A stretch of 37,384 bases of DNA from contig CAMLLU010000057.1 of NCBI GenBank assembly GCA_946480925.1, positions 1 through 37,384 on the forward strand. Reading direction: 5' to 3'. Source of the stretch: an uncultured Rivibacter sp. GTDB taxonomy: Bacteria > Pseudomonadota > Gammaproteobacteria > Burkholderiales > Burkholderiaceae. The notes beneath the pieces were generated by a model, which had not been told where the DNA came from, did no database searches, and saw only the letters and a program-made list of their open reading frames with translations. Of this stretch, positions 25,840 through 34,299 are shown piece after piece. The position numbers and the translations under genes were made by a program. The stretch's first letter is position 1. The number at the start of each line of letters is the position of its first letter.

Positions 25840-26670
25840 ATGCTTACCCAAGCCCTGCCTGATCTCCAAGCCTGGACGCGCCGCTTCAGCGAAGCGGAGA
25901 TTCCGGTGCTGCCCGGCACGGCGCAGGAGATCGAGGTGCTGCGCCAGATCAACGAGGCCAGCGATTCGGTGGACGCACATCAGCTTGCGCAGGTGATCAG
26001 CGGTGATCCGCTGATGACATTGAAGGTGCTGTCCTACGTGGCGCGCCACCGGCCATCGCGGCGGGTCACCGACACCGAGACCGTCACCGCGGCCATCGTG
26101 CTGATGGGGATCGGCCCCTTCTTTCGCAACTTCAGCCAGCTCAGGACCATCGAGGAACACCTGCACGACCAGCCAGTGGCGCTGCGCGGCTTGCAGGGGG
26201 TGCTCAAGCGCGCCTGGCGCGCCGCCAACTTCGCACTGGGCTTCGCGGTGCACCGCATGGACAACGACGCCGACGTCATCCAGGAAGCAGCGCTGCTGCA
26301 CGACTTTGCCGAGATGCTGCTGTGGTGCCATGCGCCGGCCCTGGCGGTGGAGATCGCCAAACGCCAGCACGCCGACCCGGCACTGCGCTCGGCCGTCGTG
26401 CAGCGCGAAGTGCTCAACATCGAACTCGGCGAACTCGAGCAGGCGCTGATGCGGGTGTGGTGCCTGCCGGAGCTGCTGATCCGCATCACCGACGACAAGC
26501 ACGCCAGCCACCCGCAGGTGCGAACCGTGATGCTGGCCATCCGCCTGGCGCGTCACACGCAATACGGCTGGAACAACGCGGCGCTGCCCGACGACTTTGC
26601 CGATATCGCCGGGCTGCTCAACGTCGCGCCACACGTGGCGCAAGCCAAGGCCCTGGCGCTGGACGCGTAG
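25840..26670 (+). CDS. HDOD-domain protein
   Basis: A 276-residue protein whose HDOD domain runs over about residues 18-225: IPVLPGTAQEIEVLRQINEASDSVDAHQLAQVISGDPLMTLKVLSYV, then VTAAIVLMGI, and a core AALLHDFAEMLLW as the modified HD site. HDOD proteins are signalling or regulatory proteins without confirmed enzymatic activity; many influence motility, biofilm or stress. No output domain is attached. The start at 25840 is chosen because the longer frame begins inside the terminator; the ribosome site (GAAGGA) is somewhat far. It is followed 46 bases later by a methyltransferase gene. Confidence 0.85.
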   Translation: MLTQALPDLQAWTRRFSEAEIPVLPGTAQEIEVLRQINEASDSVDAHQLAQVISGDPLMTLKVLSYVARHRPSRRVTDTETVTAAIVLMGIGPFFRNFSQLRTIEEHLHDQPVALRGLQGVLKRAWRAANFALGFAVHRMDNDADVIQEAALLHDFAEMLLWCHAPALAVEIAKRQHADPALRSAVVQREVLNIELGELEQALMRVWCLPELLIRITDDKHASHPQVRTVMLAIRLARHTQYGWNNAALPDDFADIAGLLNVAPHVAQAKALALDA

Positions 26671-26716
26671 ACTCTCTGGCATCGCGCGGCCGCCCCGCGC
26701 ATGGGAGCGCTCCACG

Positions 26717-27331
26717 ATGCCCGGCCCCACCGTCGACTTCTGGCAGCAACGATTCGCCAGCGGCAATCTCCCATGGGACCGTGGTGCACCCAGTCCACAA
26801 CTGCAGGCGTGGCTGGCCGACGGTAGCCTGCACGCCACCGGCTCGCGCATCGCCGTGCCGGGCTGCGGCACCGGCCATGAGGTGGTGGCGCTGGCACAGG
26901 CCGGCTTCGACGTGACCGGACTCGACTATGCGCCGGGCGCCGTGGCATTGGCACGCGAGCAACTGGCCGCTCGGGGAGCGACCGCACAAGTGGTGGAGGC
27001 CGACGTGCTGCACTGGCAGCCGCCGGCCCCGCTCGACGCCGTGTACGAGCAGACCTGCCTGTGCGCCCTGCATCCCGATCATTGGACCGCCTATGCGCAG
27101 CAGCTGCATCGCTGGCTGCGCCCGGGTGGTTCGCTCTTTGCACTGCTGATGCAGGTGCGCCGCGACAGCGCAGCCGAAGGGCGCATCGAAGGCCCGCCCT
27201 ACCACCTGGACATCAACGCAGTGCGGGCGCTGTTCCCCGAGCCGTTGTGGCGCTGGTCTGCCCCGCCCTATGCCGTCGTGGCACACACGCAAGGCTGGGT
27301 CGAGCTAGCGGTAGCGCTGCAGCGCTGCTGA
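26717..27331 (+). CDS. Thiopurine-methyltransferase-like SAM methyltransferase
   Basis: A 204-residue TPMT-family protein starting VDFWQQRFASGNLPWDRGAPSPQLQAWL, the usual FWxxRW...PWD pattern. The SAM-binding motif is IAVPGCGTGHEVVALAQAGFDVTGLDYAPGAVALAR (motif I and post-I split), then VVEADVLHW and YEQTCLCALHPDHW. Some members methylate thiols, selenium or tellurium compounds. The exact substrate is unknown. GGGAG lies just before the ATG. It probably shares a transcript with the HDOD gene (46-base gap). Confidence 0.85.
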   Translation: MPGPTVDFWQQRFASGNLPWDRGAPSPQLQAWLADGSLHATGSRIAVPGCGTGHEVVALAQAGFDVTGLDYAPGAVALAREQLAARGATAQVVEADVLHWQPPAPLDAVYEQTCLCALHPDHWTAYAQQLHRWLRPGGSLFALLMQVRRDSAAEGRIEGPPYHLDINAVRALFPEPLWRWSAPPYAVVAHTQGWVELAVALQRC

Positions 27332-27440
27332 ACGCGTCTTGCGACGCCCCACGCACGATGCGGACATTCGCGCCACGAGGCTCAGCCACGGCGGTCTGGC
27401 TCCGAGAATCCGCGGCTTCCGACACCACATCTCACCACCC

Positions 27441-28151
27441 ATGACTGCCGTCGACCTGCCCGCCTTTCCGATCACCAAGAAATGGCCCGCGCAACACCCC
27501 GAGCGCCTGCAGCTGTATTCGCTGCCCACGCCCAACGGCGTAAAGGTGTCGATCGCGCTGGAAGAGATGGGGCTGTCCTACGAGCCGCACCTGGTGCGCT
27601 TCGACACCAACGACCAGCTCTCGCCGGAATTCCTGTCGCTCAATCCGAACAACAAGATCCCGGCGATCCTCGACCCGAACGGGCCGGAAGGGAAGGCGCT
27701 GCCGCTGTTCGAGTCCGGCGCCATCCTGCTGTACCTGGCCGACAAGACCGGCCAGCTGATCCCGCAGGACGCAGCGCGCCGCTACGAAACCATCCAGTGG
27801 GTGATGTTCCAGATGGGCGGCATCGGCCCGATGTTCGGCCAGGTGGGGTTCTTTCACAAATTCGCGGGCAAGGACTACGAAGACAAGCGCCCGCGCGACC
27901 GCTATGCGGCCGAGTCGCGACGATTGCTCGGCGTGCTGGAGCAACGGCTCGCGAACCGTGCATGGGTGATGGGCGACGACTACACCATCGCGGACATCGC
28001 GATCTTCCCGTGGATCAACAACCTCATCGGGTTCTATGGCGCTGGCGAACTGGTCGGCTACGCGGAGTTCCCGCAGGTGCAGCGCGTGCTGGCGAACTTC
28101 CTGGCTCGCCCGGCAGTGCAGCGCGGGCTGAACATCCCGCCGCGCCCCTGA
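27441..28151 (+). CDS. Glutathione S-transferase, YfcG/YghU-type
   Basis: A 236-residue GST. The N-terminal thioredoxin-like domain has LQLYSLPTPNGVKVSIALEEMGLSYE, NPNNKIPAILDPN and LFESGAILLYLADKTGQL (glutathione-binding ES). The C-terminal helical domain has MGGIGPMFGQVGFFHKFAG and the N-capping DDYTIADIAIFPWINN. The TPNGxK start and NNKIPA match the Nu-class disulphide-bond reductases YfcG and YghU of E. coli. It is cytoplasmic and probably handles glutathione-dependent disulphide or peroxide reduction. A 109-base gap separates it from the methyltransferase gene. It converges on the Lrp-family gene. Confidence 0.92.
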   Translation: MTAVDLPAFPITKKWPAQHPERLQLYSLPTPNGVKVSIALEEMGLSYEPHLVRFDTNDQLSPEFLSLNPNNKIPAILDPNGPEGKALPLFESGAILLYLADKTGQLIPQDAARRYETIQWVMFQMGGIGPMFGQVGFFHKFAGKDYEDKRPRDRYAAESRRLLGVLEQRLANRAWVMGDDYTIADIAIFPWINNLIGFYGAGELVGYAEFPQVQRVLANFLARPAVQRGLNIPPRP

Positions 28152-28178
28152 CGGCTGGCAGCACCGGGCGGTGGTCGC

Positions 28179-28661
28179 CTACACAGGGACCACCGTGGTG
28201 GCCTTCACCCGGTCGAGGACGAAGCTGGTCTTGCAGTCTTCGACGCTGGGGTGCTTGAGCAGCGTGTCCATCACGAAGCGTGAGTAGTGGGCCATGTCCT
28301 CGACCACCACGCGCAGCAGGTAGTCCATCTCGCCGGTGAGCGACACGCACTCCACCACCTCAGGCCAGCTCTGCACCGCGGCGCGAAACAGGTCCATCGG
28401 GTTGCGCTTGTGCGTTTCGGTGTGCTTCTCGAGCCTCACGTTGAGGTAGGCCGTGAGCCCCAGCCCCACGCGCTCGGGCGGCACCACCGCCACATAGCCG
28501 GCGATCACGCCGGCTTCCTCAAGCCGCTTCACGCGACGCAGCGTGGCCGACGGTGACAGCTGCACGGTGGCGGCCAGCTGGTCATAGGTGGCGCGGCCGT
28601 CGGCCTGCAAGGCGCGGAGGATGCGCCGATCCACCGCATCGAGCTCGATAGGTGCTGACAT
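28179..28661 (-). CDS. Lrp/AsnC-family transcriptional regulator
   Basis: A 160-residue regulator. The N-terminal HTH reads LDAVDRRILRALQADGRATYDQLAATVQLSPSATLRRVKRLEEAGVI. The RAM ligand-binding domain follows: VGLGLTAYLNVRLEKHTETH, WPEVVECVSLTGEMDYLLRVVVEDM, and VEDCKTSFVLDRVK. Such proteins sense amino acids and often activate a divergent catabolic gene. Here the divergent gene is hppD, so phenylalanine or tyrosine is the likely ligand (inference). Two identical-pattern palindromes lie in the 153-base divergent region. The same gene-pair arrangement occurs in other proteobacteria (family knowledge). Confidence 0.92.
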   Translation of the reverse strand: MSAPIELDAVDRRILRALQADGRATYDQLAATVQLSPSATLRRVKRLEEAGVIAGYVAVVPPERVGLGLTAYLNVRLEKHTETHKRNPMDLFRAAVQSWPEVVECVSLTGEMDYLLRVVVEDMAHYSRFVMDTLLKHPSVEDCKTSFVLDRVKATTVVPV

Positions 28662-28671
28662 GGGTCAATTC

Positions 28672-28686
28672 TTGCAGGAATCCTGC
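28672..28686. promoter_or_regulatory. Lrp-type operator candidate 1
   Basis: TTGCAGGAATCCTGC: inner GCAG-N5-CTGC, a perfect palindrome around a central A. It lies ten bases before the Lrp-family ATG and is followed directly by TTGACA, a good -35 for hppD, although no clear -10 follows. Confidence 0.55.
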
Positions 28687-28712
28687 TTGACAACCAAAGG
28701 CCGCGCGCGAAC

Positions 28713-28727
28713 TTGCAGAAAAACTGC
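28713..28727. promoter_or_regulatory. Lrp-type operator candidate 2
   Basis: TTGCAGAAAAACTGC: the same TTGCAG-N5-CTGC form as site 1, centred 41 bases away, close to four helical turns. It would overlap the -10 region of a promoter starting at TTGACA (28687). Confidence 0.55.
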
Positions 28728-28814
28728 GCATCCAACGACCTAAAGTGACTGCATCAGCGCCGGTCTCTCGTTGCCGGTCAGCTTTCCACTCACCGCCACC
28801 GGATGGAGACACCA

Positions 28815-29918
28815 ATGCAATTCACCCCCTGGGACAACCCGATGGGCACCGACGGTTTCGAATTCATCGAGTACGCCGCGCCGGATCCGGTAGCCATGGG
28901 CACGTTGTTCGAGCGCATGGGCTTTCGCGCCATTGCCAAGCACCGCCACAAGAACGTCACGCTGTACCGCCAGGGCGAGATCAACTTCATCGTCAACGCC
29001 GAGCCGGATTCGTTCGCCCAGCGGTTCGCACGCCTGCACGGCCCCAGCATCTGCGCCATTGCCTTCCGCGTAAAAGACGCCAAGGCAGCCTACGAACGCG
29101 CCATTGGCCTGGGCGCCTGGGGCTATGCAGGCTCGGCTGGCCCGGGCGAGCTCAACGTCCCAGCCATCAAGGGCATCGGTGACTCGCTGATCTACTTCGT
29201 CGACAAGTGGCGCGGCAAGAACGGCGCCAAAGAGGGCGACATCGGCAACATCGGCTTCTTCGACGTGGACTTCGAGCCGCTGCCCGGGGCTTCGCTGAAC
29301 CCGCCCGGCTATGGCCTGACCTACATCGACCATCTCACGCACAACGTCCACCGCGGCCGCATGGCCGAATGGGCCGACTTCTACGAGCGGTTGTTCAACT
29401 TCCGCGAGATCCGCTACTTCGATATCGAAGGGCAGGTCACCGGCGTGAAGAGCAAGGCGATGACCAGCCCGTGCGGCAAGATCCGGATCCCGATCAACGA
29501 AGAGGGCAACGAGAAGGCCGGGCAGATCCAGGAATACCTGGACAAGTACCGCGGCGAAGGCATCCAGCACATCGCGCTGGGCTCGGTGGATCTGTTCAAG
29601 ACGGTGGATGCCCTGCGCGGAGCCGGCATCCAGCTGCTGGAGACGATCGACACCTACTACGAGCTGGTGGACAAGCGCATTCCGGGCCATGGCGAGGACG
29701 TGGCGGCGCTGAAAGCACGCAAGATCCTCGTCGACGGCAGGGCCGGCGAGTTGCTCTTGCAGATCTTCTCGGAGAACCAGCTGGGACCTGTCTTTTTCGA
29801 GTTCATCCAGCGCAAGGGCGACCAGGGTTTCGGCGAGGGCAACTTCAAGGCGCTGTTCGAAAGCATCGAGCTCGACCAGATGCGCCGCGGGGTGCTGCAG
29901 GCCAATCAGCCGGCCTGA
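28815..29918 (+). CDS. hppD: 4-hydroxyphenylpyruvate dioxygenase
   Basis: A 367-residue Fe(II) enzyme that converts 4-hydroxyphenylpyruvate to homogentisate in tyrosine breakdown. Two vicinal-oxygen-chelate halves are visible. Probable iron ligands are the His in DHLTHNVHRGRM, the His in GEGIQHIALGS and the Glu in VFFEFIQRKG. The C-terminal GFGEGNFKALFESIELDQMRRGVL is characteristic. I chose the ATG at 28815 (MQFTPWDNPMG) because GGAG lies six bases before it; the in-frame ATG at 28803 overlaps that site. It is followed by phhA after 23 bases and controlled probably by the divergent Lrp-type regulator. Confidence 0.95.
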   Translation: MQFTPWDNPMGTDGFEFIEYAAPDPVAMGTLFERMGFRAIAKHRHKNVTLYRQGEINFIVNAEPDSFAQRFARLHGPSICAIAFRVKDAKAAYERAIGLGAWGYAGSAGPGELNVPAIKGIGDSLIYFVDKWRGKNGAKEGDIGNIGFFDVDFEPLPGASLNPPGYGLTYIDHLTHNVHRGRMAEWADFYERLFNFREIRYFDIEGQVTGVKSKAMTSPCGKIRIPINEEGNEKAGQIQEYLDKYRGEGIQHIALGSVDLFKTVDALRGAGIQLLETIDTYYELVDKRIPGHGEDVAALKARKILVDGRAGELLLQIFSENQLGPVFFEFIQRKGDQGFGEGNFKALFESIELDQMRRGVLQANQPA

Positions 29919-29941
29919 GCGCGCACGCTGAGGGGCGACCA

Positions 29942-30829
29942 ATGACAGACAACGACATCGACTTCCATTCGGGCATCAACCAGGGTGTCGCCCCCGTGAC
30001 CTATGGCCAGGGCGATCGCCCGCCACGCGGCGACTACAGCCGAGCACGGGCCGACTACACCTGCGAGCAGGCCTACGCCAGCTACACCGAGGCCGACCAC
30101 GACACCTATCGGCGCCTCTATGCACGCCAGTCGGAGCAACTCGAGGGACTGGCCTGCCGCGAGTTCATCGACGCGGTCGGCAAGCTCGGCACGCCGGAGC
30201 GCATCCCTCGTTTCGACGACATCTCCGAACGCCTGATGAAGGCCACCGGCTGGCAGGTGGTGGGTGTGCCGGGCCTCATTCCGGAAGAGGCGTTTTTTGC
30301 ACTGCTCGCCAAGCGCCAATTTCCGGTGACCGACTGGATCCGCACGCCGGCCGAGTTCAACTACGTGGTCGAGCCCGACGTCTTCCACGATCTCTTCGGC
30401 CATGTGCCGTTGCTGTTCAACCCTGTGTTCGCCGATTACATGCAGGCCTACGGCGAAGGTGGCCTCAAGGCGAGCCGCCTGCACGCCTGTGAGCATCTCG
30501 CGCGGCTGTACTGGTACACGGTGGAATTCGGGCTCACCCACACGCCGCAGGGTCTGCGCGCATACGGCGCCGGCATCCTGTCGAGCGCGGGCGAGCTGCG
30601 CTACAGCGTCACGTCGCCCGAGCCGCGGCGCGTGGGCTTCGATCTCGAACGCATCATGCGCACGAAGTACAAGATCGACACCTATCAGGCGACCTACTTC
30701 GTCATCGACGGCTTCGAGCAGTTGTTCGCCGCCACCGCGCCGGACTTCACGCCGATCTACGAGCACGTAGCCGCGCAGCCGCAGATCGAAGCCGGTATCA
30801 CGCTGCCGGGCGAACGCGTCTACTGCTGA
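29942..30829 (+). CDS. phhA: Phenylalanine 4-monooxygenase
   Basis: A 295-residue bacterial-type, tetrahydrobiopterin-dependent, non-haem-iron hydroxylase that makes tyrosine from phenylalanine. Iron ligands are in VFHDLFGHVPLL (two His) and YWYTVEFGL (Glu). The typical FPVTDWIRTPAEFNYVVEPD and GILSSAGELRYS segments are present, and the human regulatory domain is absent as usual. Together with hppD it carries phenylalanine to homogentisate (the intermediate transaminase is elsewhere). GGGG precedes the ATG. No pterin dehydratase (phhB) follows, which is often its neighbour. Confidence 0.95.
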   Translation: MTDNDIDFHSGINQGVAPVTYGQGDRPPRGDYSRARADYTCEQAYASYTEADHDTYRRLYARQSEQLEGLACREFIDAVGKLGTPERIPRFDDISERLMKATGWQVVGVPGLIPEEAFFALLAKRQFPVTDWIRTPAEFNYVVEPDVFHDLFGHVPLLFNPVFADYMQAYGEGGLKASRLHACEHLARLYWYTVEFGLTHTPQGLRAYGAGILSSAGELRYSVTSPEPRRVGFDLERIMRTKYKIDTYQATYFVIDGFEQLFAATAPDFTPIYEHVAAQPQIEAGITLPGERVYC

Positions 30830-30961
30830 AGCCTGACACGCCCGTCATCCGCTCGCATGGGGAGATGCGCCCCCCCCAACGGAGCGCACCAGCCAGGGTG
30901 ATTGAACCGCAAGTGGCTGCCAACCACACTCAGTGCCAGTCCCCGGCTCGGAGTGTTGCGG

Positions 30962-31819
30962 ATGACACCTCAACTGACGCAGCGCTGCACGATGGCGCTG
31001 CTGGTTTCGCTTGCATTGGCCACCGTGATGGGGCTCATCGCCCTCGGCCCTTTCACGCTGCAGCCTGAAGCGCATTCGTTCGCCGATACGCGTGCGCTGG
31101 GTGGGGTGCCCCATGCTTCGAACGTGCTGACGCACCTGCCGCTGTTTCTGGTGGGTTGGTGGGGCTGGCGGCGGGTGCGAGCACTCGACGCGCCTGACGA
31201 CCTGAAACGACCGTGGATGTGGTTTTTCCTCGCCGCCATTCCGGCCGGCTTGATGGGCAGTTTCTACCACTGGGCGCCGGACGACACTCGTTTCGTGCTG
31301 TCTCAGATGCCGCGCAGCTTTGCTTCCGTGCTGCTGCTGTGCGTGTTCCTGGCCGAACGCGTGGACCAGCGTTGGGGCTCTCGCCCGGTGTTGCTGGGCT
31401 GGCTGGGCGCCACGTTCGCAGGCGGGCTGTGGTGGACGTTCACCATCGTGGTGGACGGCAGTGGCGACCTCCGACCGCTGTTGTGGATCGGCCTGTCACC
31501 GCTGCTGTTGGTACCGGCCGGCATCTGGCGCCTGCCGGGCTCGCGCATCTCGGGCGCTGACTGGTTGGCGGTGCTGGTGCTGTTCGCCGGCGCGCATGCG
31601 CTGCAGTGGGCAGACGCAACGGTGATGCGAGCGCTCGGTGGCTTGGTCAGCGGGCATGCACTGCATCACCTCGCGCTGGCCGGATGCATCGGCTGGCTGG
31701 CCTATCGCGCCGATGCGCCAGTACGCGTTGGTGCCTCATCGTTGGCGGCGGAGTCAGAGCTCGAAGGCGCAACGGCCTTGCCGGCCCAGCGCAGCACCTC
31801 GTTGAACACCTCGTCGTGA
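30962..31819 (+). CDS. CREST/alkaline-ceramidase-like membrane protein
   Basis: A 285-residue multi-pass membrane protein. Family landmarks of bacterial CREST (alkaline phytoceramidase) proteins: FADTRALGGVPHASNVLTHLPLFLVGWWG near residue 40, LMGSFYHWAPDDTRFVLSQMP near 100, GDLRPLLWIGLSPLLLVP, and GLVSGHALHHLALAGCIGWL near 235. The His residues of the metal site are kept, but the usual DRLPM box reads SQMPRS, so an Asp is lost. The GSxYYH motif is also one residue short. It may hydrolyse a lipid amide or have another role. GGAG eight bases before supports 30962. Its 3' end overlaps the lipase gene by 118 bases. Confidence 0.65.
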   Translation: MTPQLTQRCTMALLVSLALATVMGLIALGPFTLQPEAHSFADTRALGGVPHASNVLTHLPLFLVGWWGWRRVRALDAPDDLKRPWMWFFLAAIPAGLMGSFYHWAPDDTRFVLSQMPRSFASVLLLCVFLAERVDQRWGSRPVLLGWLGATFAGGLWWTFTIVVDGSGDLRPLLWIGLSPLLLVPAGIWRLPGSRISGADWLAVLVLFAGAHALQWADATVMRALGGLVSGHALHHLALAGCIGWLAYRADAPVRVGASSLAAESELEGATALPAQRSTSLNTSS

Positions 31820-32676
31820 AAGGCCATGTGCACGTGCGCGATGCCGCTCAGATGCACTGCCTGCGCACCTGGCAACAGCGCCGTCGAGGCCGGGAAGACG
31901 ATGTTGTCGCAATGGCCCCAGAAGCAGGTGAAGCGCACATAACGTGACGCACCCTCGCTCGCGGCCAACTCGGACAGCCAAATGTTGGCTTGTCGCATCT
32001 GCCGCGTGTTGGCGGCAAAACCCCACCGCGCAAGCCAGGTGCCATGGTGTGGTGAGCCGATCGTGATGACCCTGTGCACGCGTTCGTCGCTGCCGCCCGC
32101 TTGCGCATTGGCGCGTAGCCAGGCACGCGCCGCCAGTCCGCCCATGCTGTGGCACAGCAGCACGGGCGCCATGCCTGTACCGTCTTCGAGCGAGCGCACG
32201 GCCGCCTCGATCTGCGGCGCATAGCGGTCGATGCTGCCGAACACCGGCTCCAGGCTGACGGCCACGAAGGGCACGCCCTCGCGCTGCAGGCGCCGCATCA
32301 CGGGCGTCCACAAAGCGCGGTTGCACACGAAGCCGTGGATCAGCACCACGCCACGCCGCCCCCGGGAGTGCGGCTGGTCAGGCATAGCCCAGGTGCGAAA
32401 CGGCTGGCGCCAGCAGAACACCCGCGGCGCGGAGATCACCTCGCCGGCCCAGGCCCACACGAGCTGGCGAAGCGACGCAGGCGGTGCGGCATCCCCACGG
32501 TTGACTCGGCTCAGCAGCACGAACTCGAGGCCGAGCACCAACGCATAGCTGAACACGATCAGCGCCGCCCCGCCGAACGCCCACACCGGGTGGCCGGCAC
32601 GCGCGAAGGCCCAGCCCCACAGCACCGCGGCCAACAGCAGGCCCAGCGTCGTCAGTTGTTGCAGTCTCGCGAGCAT
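31702..32676 (-). CDS. Alpha/beta-hydrolase lipase/esterase, membrane-anchored
   Basis: A 324-residue protein. Two N-terminal hydrophobic segments (LGLLLAAVLWGWAFA; VWAFGGAALIVFSYALVLGLEFVLL) anchor it. The hydrolase domain has the oxyanion HG in GVVLIHGFVCNRALW, a nucleophile elbow CHSMGGLAARAWL (Cys in place of the usual first Gly), GSPHHGTWLARWG as in bacterial triacylglycerol lipases, a candidate acid in HCDNIVFP and His in GIAHVHMAFHDEV. It starts nine bases after the GMC oxidoreductase gene, so they form one operon. The tail (SSSDSAANDEAPTRTG) is polar and overlaps the CREST gene on the other strand. Confidence 0.85.
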   Translation of the reverse strand: MLARLQQLTTLGLLLAAVLWGWAFARAGHPVWAFGGAALIVFSYALVLGLEFVLLSRVNRGDAAPPASLRQLVWAWAGEVISAPRVFCWRQPFRTWAMPDQPHSRGRRGVVLIHGFVCNRALWTPVMRRLQREGVPFVAVSLEPVFGSIDRYAPQIEAAVRSLEDGTGMAPVLLCHSMGGLAARAWLRANAQAGGSDERVHRVITIGSPHHGTWLARWGFAANTRQMRQANIWLSELAASEGASRYVRFTCFWGHCDNIVFPASTALLPGAQAVHLSGIAHVHMAFHDEVFNEVLRWAGKAVAPSSSDSAANDEAPTRTGASAR

Positions 32677-32685
32677 CGGGCGATG

Positions 32686-34299
32686 TTAGGCCAAGGCCAC
32701 ATCGCGCTGGGTCAGCCGTTTCGCCAGCCCCGTGGCCAGCCGGTTGACGATGCCGTAGATCGACAGCTGCGGGTTCGCGCCGATGCTGGTCGGAAAGATC
32801 GAGCCGTCGTGCACCGACAGGTTCTCGATCTGCCAGTGCACACCGTCGGGCCGCACGACGCCGCGCCGCTCGTCAGCAGCCATGCCGCAACCGCCCATCA
32901 CATGGGCACTCATCACCCGGGTGAGCAGCGGTTTCATCGCAAGCGTCTGGATGCCATCCTTGGCCTGCGCCCAGGTCTTGTAGACGGCTGCCTGTTCGTG
33001 TACCGGCAGCACCTGCCGTGCGCCCGCTGCGAACTGGATCTCGGCCATGGTAAGGAGTGCGCGGCGTGCGCCCTCCATTACGAAGTCAGTGAGCGGGTAA
33101 TCGAGTTGGGGCGTGTCGTCGCTGCGCAGCTGCACACGGCCGCCTGACGACTGCGCATGAAAGCCGTCACGCAACAAGGCCAGCTGCACGTGCGTGCGCG
33201 GAAAGTGCTTCAGCAGCTCGGCTTGCTCGGGCCCGAAACCGGGCACCGTGGACGCAAAGATCATCGGATGCAGCGGTGGTGCTTCGAGCTTGTAGCCGAT
33301 GGGGCCGTCGATTGGCTGCGTGTCGAGGAAGTGATCGCTGTAGATCGTCTGCGGTGCGCCGGCCCAGGCCTCGACGTTCTGGTCGAAAGTGGATGCTGAC
33401 GCAACGGTCGGGTGCAGGAAGGTGCGCTGGCCGAGCCGGTCGTGCGGGTCAGGGATGTCCGAACGCAGCAGCAGTCCGGGCGAGTTGATCGCTCCGCCAG
33501 CCAGCACGTAGTGCCGGGCCTTGATGCGCACGGTGCGGCGCGAAGCCACGCTGCCGTCGGACAGCACCGGCACGCACACCAGCGCGCTAACACGCGAGCC
33601 GGTACGTTCGAACTCCTGCGCGCGCGTTTCCACCAGCAGCCGTGCGCCCCGCTCCAGGGCGGCAGGGATGGTGGTGACCAGCATCGACTGCTTGGCGTTG
33701 GTTGGGCAGCCCAGGCCACAGGAGCCGAGGTTCCAGCAACCTTTGACGTTGCGAGCGATGGAGGCAGCCGGAATGCCGAGTTGCATCGCACCGCGGCGCA
33801 GCAGGTCGTTGTTTTCGTTCGCGGGCGCAAGCCAGGGGCCGATGCTGAGACGTCGCTCAGCCTGGACGAACCAGGGCGCCAGCGCGGCATCGGTGTAGTC
33901 CTTCAAGCCGAAGTGCTGCTGCCAGTACGCCAGCGTGGCAGGCGGTGTGCGGAAAGAGCTGGTCCAGTTGACCGTGGTGGACCCACCCACGCAGCGCCCC
34001 TGCAGGATGGCGATGGCCTTGTCCGCCGTCTTGCGACCGAGGCTTTCCTGGTAGAGGGCTGGATACGCCTCCGACTCGAGCTGACGGAAGTCGGTGCTGG
34101 TCTTCAGCGGCCCCTCTTCGACGATCACGACGCTGAGTCCGGCTTGCGTGAGCAGCTCGGCGGTGATGCCGGCACCCGCGCCGCTGCCGACGATGGCCAC
34201 GTCGCAGGTGATACGCTCCGGCCACGCTCCATGCCTGCCGCCAAGCACTTGCCAGCCGCGGGCCAGGCCTTCGCGAATCGGGTCGGGTTGTTTACTCAT
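32686..34299 (-). CDS. GMC-family FAD oxidoreductase
   Basis: A 537-residue flavoprotein. The N-terminal Rossmann fold has CDVAIVGSGAGAGITAELL and VVIVEEG (FAD binding), then CVGGSTTVNW. A Cys-rich stretch CWNLGSCGLGCPTNAK (about residue 190) marks the branch that includes long-chain alcohol and sterol oxidases. The C-terminal catalytic region has SAHVMGGCGM (His) and SIGANPQLSIYG. It probably oxidises a primary alcohol or sterol. The immediately upstream gene encodes a Tat-type small subunit (TAG directly followed by this ATG), which suggests a membrane or periplasmic complex. The lipase follows. Confidence 0.9.
   Translation of the reverse strand: MSKQPDPIREGLARGWQVLGGRHGAWPERITCDVAIVGSGAGAGITAELLTQAGLSVVIVEEGPLKTSTDFRQLESEAYPALYQESLGRKTADKAIAILQGRCVGGSTTVNWTSSFRTPPATLAYWQQHFGLKDYTDAALAPWFVQAERRLSIGPWLAPANENNDLLRRGAMQLGIPAASIARNVKGCWNLGSCGLGCPTNAKQSMLVTTIPAALERGARLLVETRAQEFERTGSRVSALVCVPVLSDGSVASRRTVRIKARHYVLAGGAINSPGLLLRSDIPDPHDRLGQRTFLHPTVASASTFDQNVEAWAGAPQTIYSDHFLDTQPIDGPIGYKLEAPPLHPMIFASTVPGFGPEQAELLKHFPRTHVQLALLRDGFHAQSSGGRVQLRSDDTPQLDYPLTDFVMEGARRALLTMAEIQFAAGARQVLPVHEQAAVYKTWAQAKDGIQTLAMKPLLTRVMSAHVMGGCGMAADERRGVVRPDGVHWQIENLSVHDGSIFPTSIGANPQLSIYGIVNRLATGLAKRLTQRDVALA

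Noticed and set aside
28170..28194. Terminator between the GST and Lrp-type genes
   Set aside because: GGTGGTC/GACCACC can pair, but the stem runs into coding sequence and no T-run follows.
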